In this document: piece after piece, positions 59,833-64,000 of the stretch | How the letters are laid out: each line of letters starts with the position of its first letter | How positions within the stretch are numbered: the first letter of the stretch is position 1 | Assembly: GCA_017592665.1 (NCBI GenBank) | Contig: JAGFNW010000015.1 | Location: 147,484 to 211,483, forward strand | Length of the DNA: 64,000 bases | Source: Streptosporangiaceae bacterium NEAU-GS5 | GTDB taxonomy: Bacteria > Actinomycetota > Actinomycetes > Streptosporangiales > Streptosporangiaceae | Direction of reading: 5' to 3' | Made by a program: the position numbers and the translations under genes | Notes under the pieces: model-generated | What the model saw: only the letters and a program-made list of their open reading frames with translations | The model's database searches: none | What the model was told of the DNA's origin: nothing

Positions 59833-59902
59833 CCGGGGAAGCCTTGGCACGCCATTGAGAGGGCTTTCCGGGGAAGCCTTGGCACGCCATTGAGGGGGCT
59901 TT
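59833..59902 (+). repeat. 35-bp tandem duplication
   Basis: Two copies of a 35-bp unit starting CCGGGGAAGCCTTGG (59833 and 59868) differ at one base (GAGAGG versus GAGGGG), and a third copy begins at 59903 but stops after CCGGGGA. The near-identity implies a recent slippage event. Confidence 0.9.
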
Positions 59903-60027
59903 CCGGGGACCTCGGCGCGCCGCCCGCGAACTGTCGGGGGCGGCGTCTAGTCTTGGCGCGGTCAAGGGAATACCTGCCAACGCCCTGGCGGCGGCAGGTG
60001 TCTCGTCACTCCCGGGGAGCGTTCGGC

Positions 60028-61548
60028 GTGACCATGGACCTGTCCACGAGCATTGCGAATTCCGAGCTCCATCGCTATGCGGAGGCGCTGCTGGTCCACC
60101 TCACCGCCGACGGCAGCGCCTCCGAGCCGCCACCGGGCACGGCCGACGTGCCCGGCTGCTGGCTCGCCCCGGCCGCTCAGGCGCTGGCGCTCATCCTGTC
60201 CGGCGAGGAAGCGCTCGAGCCGCTGTCGCGGGCCGCGCAGCTGAACGAAGAGCGCACGGCGCTGTTCCTCTGCCTGGCTCTCGCGGTCAGCGGCCACGGC
60301 GACCGGATTCACGCGTCCTGGCTAGGCACGGCCTTCGGGGAGCTTTCCGCCGACCGCCCGGTGACCGCCGGTCAGCGGGCGCTCTGGCTCGCCGCCGCCC
60401 GCGGCGCCTACGGCCCGGCCGGCAAGATCTTCGTGCTGCGAAAGCTCGACACCGTGGCCATCCCCGCGCAGGACGAGCTCTGGCTCAAAGCCCTCGTCCC
60501 CGGCGAGCCACCCGTCGTCGTCCCGCCCTCCCTGGTCGACTTCCCCGATCTGGCAGTCATCCCCGAGCTCGCGGCTCCCGCCCAAGCAGCCGAACGACTC
60601 ACCCGCCTCCGCCACCGCTGCCTTGAGATCACCTCACCCCAGCCCACCTTCACCCCACTACCTTCCACGAGCCCCTACCCCACCGAGCACCCGCCCCCAA
60701 CCCCCGGCACCGGACCCTTCACAGGACCTGGCACGGCATCCAGCACAAGACCTGGAACAACACCCGCCGCAGGATCCGTCGGAGGACCGGACACGCGAAC
60801 CGGCACAGGACCTAGCACGACACTCGGCGCAGGACCTGGCCCGGCACCCGGCACAAGGTCTGGCCACGGATCCGCGTCGCAGCAGCCACGATCGCGTGCC
60901 TGGCCGGAAGCCGAGCCGCTCGCCGTACTGCGCGCCCTGATCCGCCAAGACGAGCCGTCAGGTCCCCTGAGCTCGCTCAGCGGTCACCTGCTCGAAGACG
61001 TTCGACCGGGGGCCGACCCCCACCTGGCGGCGATCGCACTGCACGCCGCAGCGCCCGCCGTAAAGGCCGCCGCCGAGCATCTTGCCGAAGAGACCGGCGC
61101 GCATCCGCCGGAGTCCGTGGCCATGCCGATCCTTGGGCACCAGATCCAGCTCCGGCCCGACGGCCCGGAAAGCACCTCCATGAAGGCCGCCGAAGACCAG
61201 ATCGTGGCTTCGGTCGCACCCGCCCGGCCAACCCCGTTCGCGGCGTACGCGCTGCTCATCCTGGGCGTGCTGCTGCTCGGGACAGGTGTCGTGCTCTCGC
61301 CGTTCGTCTGCCTCGCCGGGCTCGCCGTCGTCGCCTGGGGCGGCCGTCAAATGCTGCAGGAACGCTCACGCCAACGCGCCGACCTGGCCCGCGTCTCATC
61401 CCGCGTCGCCGAGTTGCACGAACTGGCCGGAGGCGCCGTCTGGGCCCTCCACGCGTACGCTCGCGAGGCCACTCACCGATCGGAGACGGCCGAAGCTGAA
61501 CTCGCCGAGATCGTCCGTCTCCTCCGCCGCGGCCCCCGCGCCGCCTAA
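60028..61548 (+). CDS. unknown protein with Thr/Pro/Gly repeat linker and two membrane segments
   Basis: I choose the GTG at 60028 because GGGGAG lies 8 nt upstream; an ATG at 60034 follows. The 506-residue protein has an Ala/Leu-rich helical N-terminal half (residues ~1-210). A low-complexity linker of ~80 residues follows, made of Gly-Thr-Gly-Pro/Thr-type repeats (about 215-300). A second helical domain contains a Leu/Val hairpin of two membrane spans (FAAYALLILGVLLLGTGVVLSPFVCLAGLAVVAWGG). A basic, helical cytosolic tail follows. No family is recognised. Confidence 0.6.
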   Translation: MTMDLSTSIANSELHRYAEALLVHLTADGSASEPPPGTADVPGCWLAPAAQALALILSGEEALEPLSRAAQLNEERTALFLCLALAVSGHGDRIHASWLGTAFGELSADRPVTAGQRALWLAAARGAYGPAGKIFVLRKLDTVAIPAQDELWLKALVPGEPPVVVPPSLVDFPDLAVIPELAAPAQAAERLTRLRHRCLEITSPQPTFTPLPSTSPYPTEHPPPTPGTGPFTGPGTASSTRPGTTPAAGSVGGPDTRTGTGPSTTLGAGPGPAPGTRSGHGSASQQPRSRAWPEAEPLAVLRALIRQDEPSGPLSSLSGHLLEDVRPGADPHLAAIALHAAAPAVKAAAEHLAEETGAHPPESVAMPILGHQIQLRPDGPESTSMKAAEDQIVASVAPARPTPFAAYALLILGVLLLGTGVVLSPFVCLAGLAVVAWGGRQMLQERSRQRADLARVSSRVAELHELAGGAVWALHAYAREATHRSETAEAELAEIVRLLRRGPRAA

Positions 61549-61697
61549 CCCACCTGAGACCGCGACCATCTCATGTCCGGGCACCGCCGCACGCCTCGCG
61601 TCACACAAGCCATTGACGACCCCGACCGGGACCTCGACCGGCCATTGCGGCCTTCAACCTCACCGCACCCGCACCTGTACCCGCGCTCGCGCCCTTC

Positions 61698-61905
61698 GAC
61701 CGAAGCCGCCTTAGCACCCCTCGACCATGCCTGCGCCCACGATTACAGCGCCCGACCAGACGACCCCGCGACCTTCAACCACACCCGCGCCTGTATCGCC
61801 TGACCGGAGCGCCCCCGCAGCGCACAACCACGCCCACGCTTACAACCCCGACCGGACGACCCCCGCAGCCCTCGACCGCATCCGCGGCGCTTGCGTCCCT
61901 TGATC
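61698..61905 (+). repeat. degenerate tandem repeats, mainly 48-bp period
   Basis: Copies starting GACC(A/G)GA(C/G)… lie at 61754, 61802 and 61850 (48 bp apart), with a more diverged copy at 61698 (56 bp before) and traces further left. Because 48 is a multiple of 3, each frame reads a 16-residue repeat; one begins PDRTTPAA. Confidence 0.7.
61727..61903 (+). CDS. doubtful 58-aa repeat peptide
   Basis: An ATG-to-TGA frame of 58 residues contains three 16-residue units opening PDQTTP, PDRSAP and PDRTTP. It is Pro/Asp/Thr/Ala-rich with no hydrophobic segment and no clear ribosome-binding site. Likely a by-product of the repeat or the relic of a longer repeat-linker protein. Confidence 0.2.
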   Translation: MPAPTITAPDQTTPRPSTTPAPVSPDRSAPAAHNHAHAYNPDRTTPAALDRIRGACVP

Positions 61906-61930
61906 CCGACTGCTGCCTTGGCAGCCGGCA

Positions 61931-62314
61931 TCAGACCGTCGAAACCTCGACGTTCGATGGCGTGAGCAGGAAAACCCGCTCGGCGATGCGCTCGATCCGG
62001 CCCTCACAGCCGTAGGCGAGACCGGCCGCGAAATCCACCATCCGGGTCGCCTCAGGCATCGACATCACCGCGACATCCATCACGACCGAGTGGCCCTCGC
62101 GGAAGTGGCGCCCCACCGTCAGCGCGTCCTCATACTTATGCGGCCGGACCATCACGATGCGGGCCGGCTCCCCCGCCGACTGCCACCGCCTGGCCGCACG
62201 CTCGGAAGCGGGCATCCAGTCGTCCTCGAACTCGTCATCTTCGCCATAGGGCTCGTCGTACTGATCGGCCCCACCCAGGCCAAGGTAGCTCGCTACCTTG
62301 CGCACTGCCCCCAT
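61931..62314 (-). CDS. SepF-family cell-division protein
   Basis: The 127-residue protein (ATG at 62314, AAAGGA upstream) starts with the membrane-targeting helix MGAVRKVASYLGLGG and an acidic linker. The SepF core follows: ARIVMVRPHKYEDALTVGRHFREGHSVVMDVAVMSMPEATRMVDFAAGLAYGCEGRIERIAERVFLLTP. SepF anchors FtsZ to the membrane. This copy lies beside a PhzF gene and an rRNA operon rather than in a division cluster, so it may be a SepF-like paralogue. Confidence 0.92.
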   Translation of the reverse strand: MGAVRKVASYLGLGGADQYDEPYGEDDEFEDDWMPASERAARRWQSAGEPARIVMVRPHKYEDALTVGRHFREGHSVVMDVAVMSMPEATRMVDFAAGLAYGCEGRIERIAERVFLLTPSNVEVSTV

Positions 62315-62423
62315 CGGCTTCGTCCTTTCCGGGCTTGTCCCGACACAAGGGACGTTAACCGACGACTTTGCGTTTACCAGCCGACACGCCAGCGAATTGA
62401 ATTCTCTTTGTAGGGTGTGTGAC

Positions 62424-63293
62424 GTGCGAATCTTCACCGTTGACGCCTTCACCGACCAGCCGTTCAAGGGTAACCCCGCCGCTGTCTGTCTTCTGGAAGG
62501 ACCCGCAGACGACACCTGGATGCGCTCAGTGGCAGCCGAGATGCGGCACGCGGAGACCGCATTCCTCCTCGGCGACTCGCTCCGCTGGTTCACGCCCGAG
62601 GTCGAAGTCGACCTGTGCGGCCATGCCACCCTCGCGACCGCCCACATCCTTTACACGACCGGAATCGCATCGGGCAGTCTCCATTTCCACACCCGAAGCG
62701 GCATCCTGACCACCGACCAAACCGCCGGCGGATTCATCACCATGGATTTCCCCGCCATTCCGACCCAAGACCTCGACCCTGCCGACGAGTTCGCTACTCC
62801 TGCCGGTCTGGCCGCACTCACAAAAGCCCTCGGCGCAGAACCCGTCAAGGTCAGCCGCAGCAAGTTCGACCTGCTCATCGAGGTAGAGGCCGAAGCCGTC
62901 GTACGCTCCCTGACCCCCGACATCGCCGCCCTGGCAACCATCGACGCCCGCGGCATCATCGTCACCGCGTCTGCCACCTCAGCCGCCTCAGATGCCGCGT
63001 CGTCACCCGCCGCCCCGGGGGGCATCGCCTCGGGCCACACCGAACCGACGAGCGCTGCACCAGACTTCGTGTCCCGCTTCTTCGGTCCGCGAGTCGGCAT
63101 TCCCGAGGACCCGGTCACTGGCTCAGCCCACTGTGTCCTCGCCCCGTACTGGTCGGCTCGTCTCGGCCGCGACACGCTCCTCGGTGCGCAAGTTTCCGCC
63201 CGCGGCGGCCTCGTCCGCACCACCCTCGCGGGCGACCGCGTCATCCTCGCCGGCCAGGCAGTCACCATCTGGTCCGGCGACCTCCACGCCTAA
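62424..63293 (+). CDS. PhzF-family isomerase-like protein
   Basis: The 289-residue protein (GTG at 62424, immediately downstream of TAGGGT at 62411-62416, so perhaps leaderless) has two-fold diaminopimelate-epimerase-like halves. The N-terminal part has FTDQPFKGNPAAV and the catalytic-type Glu44 in RHAETAFLL; DLCGHATLATAHIL and EDPVTGSAHCVLAPYW follow. Members catalyse isomerisations; PhzF proper acts in phenazine synthesis but no phenazine genes are here. It is divergent from sepF. Confidence 0.92.
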   Translation: MRIFTVDAFTDQPFKGNPAAVCLLEGPADDTWMRSVAAEMRHAETAFLLGDSLRWFTPEVEVDLCGHATLATAHILYTTGIASGSLHFHTRSGILTTDQTAGGFITMDFPAIPTQDLDPADEFATPAGLAALTKALGAEPVKVSRSKFDLLIEVEAEAVVRSLTPDIAALATIDARGIIVTASATSAASDAASSPAAPGGIASGHTEPTSAAPDFVSRFFGPRVGIPEDPVTGSAHCVLAPYWSARLGRDTLLGAQVSARGGLVRTTLAGDRVILAGQAVTIWSGDLHA

Positions 63294-63533
63294 GCCCGGC
63301 TCAGCACCCGGCCTCTGCGGCCGCAGTCGCCTATCAACCTCAAGCCTCTGCGGCCGCGGGGGTCCTGAGACTGTCCGCACTCTGCTCTCGTGGCCATGGG
63401 GTCCTGTAGTCCATCCAACGCCCGACCCGGCCTCCACCCCGCTGGCCTCTGGCGCTCCATACCCATCCCGCCCCCATCCAGAGAAGCGCCACGGGCAGTC
63501 CTGTCCCAGCTTCCGTCGGTTACCGACGTCGGT

Positions 63534-63614
63534 GATCACACTTGTCGTCCCTATGGCATAAATATCGGCCGAAGAAAACGCTCTCCATGTGTCACACGGA
63601 CGACAAATGTGATC
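63534..63614. repeat. 17-bp inverted repeat with 47-bp spacer
   Basis: The left arm GATCACACTTGTCGTCC (63534-63550) pairs with GGACGACAAATGTGATC (63598-63614), 16 of 17 bases. The spacer contains a short GTGTCACAC palindrome and the left edge contains GTGATCAC. It could form a long RNA stem or be a mobile-element scar. Confidence 0.7.
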
Positions 63615-63825
63615 GCGCTCGGTCGGCCGCGCTATAGCCGTCGCGTGTCGCGATCCCCCCGACACCGTCACCCTCCAGCCGCCCATGGGGGTGGTCGGTG
63701 AGGAAAGACCGGCGACCCAGCGACCCACCGCGGCGGCCGACGTGCCGGCCATGGCGGCAGCAGATGGCACCGGTCACCGACAGGAACCCAGGCCGCAGAA
63801 ACAACCGCAAGCCCCACACGAGAAA

Positions 63826-63857
63826 GAGAAAAGGGTCCAGAAATGCGTGAAGGGCCC
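63826..63857 (-). terminator. probable 5S rRNA terminator
   Basis: On the minus strand GGGCCCTTC… and GGACCC form a short imperfect stem followed by TTTTCTCTTTCTC, about 30-60 nt after the 5S end. It is a plausible end for the rRNA transcript. Confidence 0.5.
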
Positions 63858-63888
63858 CGACCAAAAGTCGAAGCCCTCCAACGAAGAT

Positions 63889-64000
63889 GTCCGGCGGCGT
63901 CCTACTCTCCCACCACCCCACGGTGGCAGTACCATCGGCGCTGGCAAGCTTAACTACCGGGTTCGGAATGAGACCGGGTGTTTCCCTACCGCTAAAACCG
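63889..64000 (-). rRNA. rrf: 5S ribosomal RNA (5' end beyond window)
   Basis: The reverse complement shows GGTAGGGAAACACCCGGTC, CATTCCGAACCCGG, TAAGCTTGCCAGCGCCGATG, GGGAGAGTAGG and the end CGCCGCCGGAC, the standard 5S order. Its mature 3' end is near 63889 and about 6 nt of the 5' helix strand lie past 64000. It places an rRNA operon (16S-23S-5S) to the right, transcribed leftward. Confidence 0.97.

Larger units (their letters stand above)
59213..60027 (+). other. repeat-filled intergenic region between argS and the unknown membrane protein
   Basis: The 815-bp stretch is noncoding. It contains the 10-bp repeat, a 17-bp tandem array (59349-59525), further degenerate GCAGACGCC/AGGACC-type repeats to ~59700, and a 35-bp duplication (59833-59902). 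The long open frames here on both strands are made only of repeats and have no start or domain support. Confidence 0.75.
61549..61930 (+). other. degenerate-repeat intergenic region between the unknown membrane gene and sepF
   Basis: The 382-bp stretch contains 48-bp-period degenerate repeats (61698-61905) and no secure gene. One short open frame (61727-61903) is made of the repeat. Confidence 0.6.
63294..63888. other. intergenic region before the rRNA operon
   Basis: The 595-bp gap holds two CCTCTGCGGCCGC copies near 63312 and 63343, a long inverted repeat (63534-63614), and the 5S terminator near the right end. Open frames in it show no conserved domain or start and I do not call a gene. 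Confidence 0.6.

Noticed and set aside
59239..60027. N-terminal extension of the unknown membrane protein
   Set aside because: Made of repeat DNA with random Arg/Pro/Gly composition; a ribosome-binding site at 60014-60019 supports the start at 60028.
63592..63921. 109-aa minus-strand frame over the 5S 3' end
   Set aside because: It runs into the 5S rRNA gene and its terminator and has no domain.

Overview
The window is very GC-rich chromosomal DNA with dense gene packing, frequent GTG starts, ATGA stop/start overlaps and leaderless promoters. Gene content is typical of a multicellular actinobacterium. Neighbourhoods such as MarR–NCS2–DUF2530, DUF3027–MFS, the extended cold-shock protein, the XPB helicase pair, groEL2–csp–moaD/cysO–thrC, DppBCDF and SepF suggest a Streptosporangiales-like organism (inference). 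I see no prophage, integron, CRISPR array or intact insertion sequence. The only eroded gene I am confident of is a 5'-truncated Rpn/transposase-nuclease remnant near the left end.

Layout. 1-8.3 kb: an epimerase-like dehydrogenase cut by the window edge, the remnant, a secreted beta-propeller-like protein, HxlR regulator / aldo-keto reductase, the RNA phosphodiesterase ThpR, a MarR-MFS operon and a purine permease. 8.4-17.6 kb: DUF2530, a DrrAB-type ABC exporter facing a large AfsR/SARP-family regulator, a sacsin-like ATPase and DUF3027. 17.6-26.6 kb: MFS, cold-shock protein, HAD phosphatase, TetR, a membrane protein, then a helicase-domain protein, DUF4190 and XPB. 27.4-34.4 kb: a HelD-type RNA polymerase motor, groEL2 behind two CIRCE operators, a cold-shock protein, cysO-like carrier and thrC behind a SAM riboswitch, and an ECF sigma factor sharing a tiny divergent promoter with otsA. 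34.4-42.2 kb: trehalose synthesis genes otsA and otsB, MFS, a SAM-hydrolase-family enzyme, a subtilase, and a DUF35 plus Ltp2-like thiolase pair. 42.3-51.8 kb: a five-gene peptide ABC importer, a TagGH-like polysaccharide exporter, a PEBP-like protein, a small protein behind a LexA-like box, and a secreted protein. 52-59.2 kb: a KamA-type radical SAM enzyme, DUF1707, PlsX, a P-type ATPase and argS. 59.2-64 kb: a repeat-rich stretch around an unknown two-segment membrane protein, then a SepF paralogue, a PhzF-family enzyme and the 3' part of a 5S rRNA gene, so an rRNA operon probably lies just beyond the right edge on the minus strand.

Functional links. Several genes carry their probable control sites in front of them: MarR and HxlR inverted repeats, 22-bp-spaced direct repeats before drrA next to a SARP-type regulator, CIRCE sites before groEL2, a SAM riboswitch whose P1 helix runs into the thrC ribosome-binding site, TetR-type palindromes, and a LexA-like box. 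The most unusual features are the riboswitch-thrC-cysO arrangement, the LexA-box mini-gene resembling the start of DUF222/HNH proteins, the otsA/sigma bidirectional promoter, and the cluster of unrelated tandem repeats between argS and sepF.
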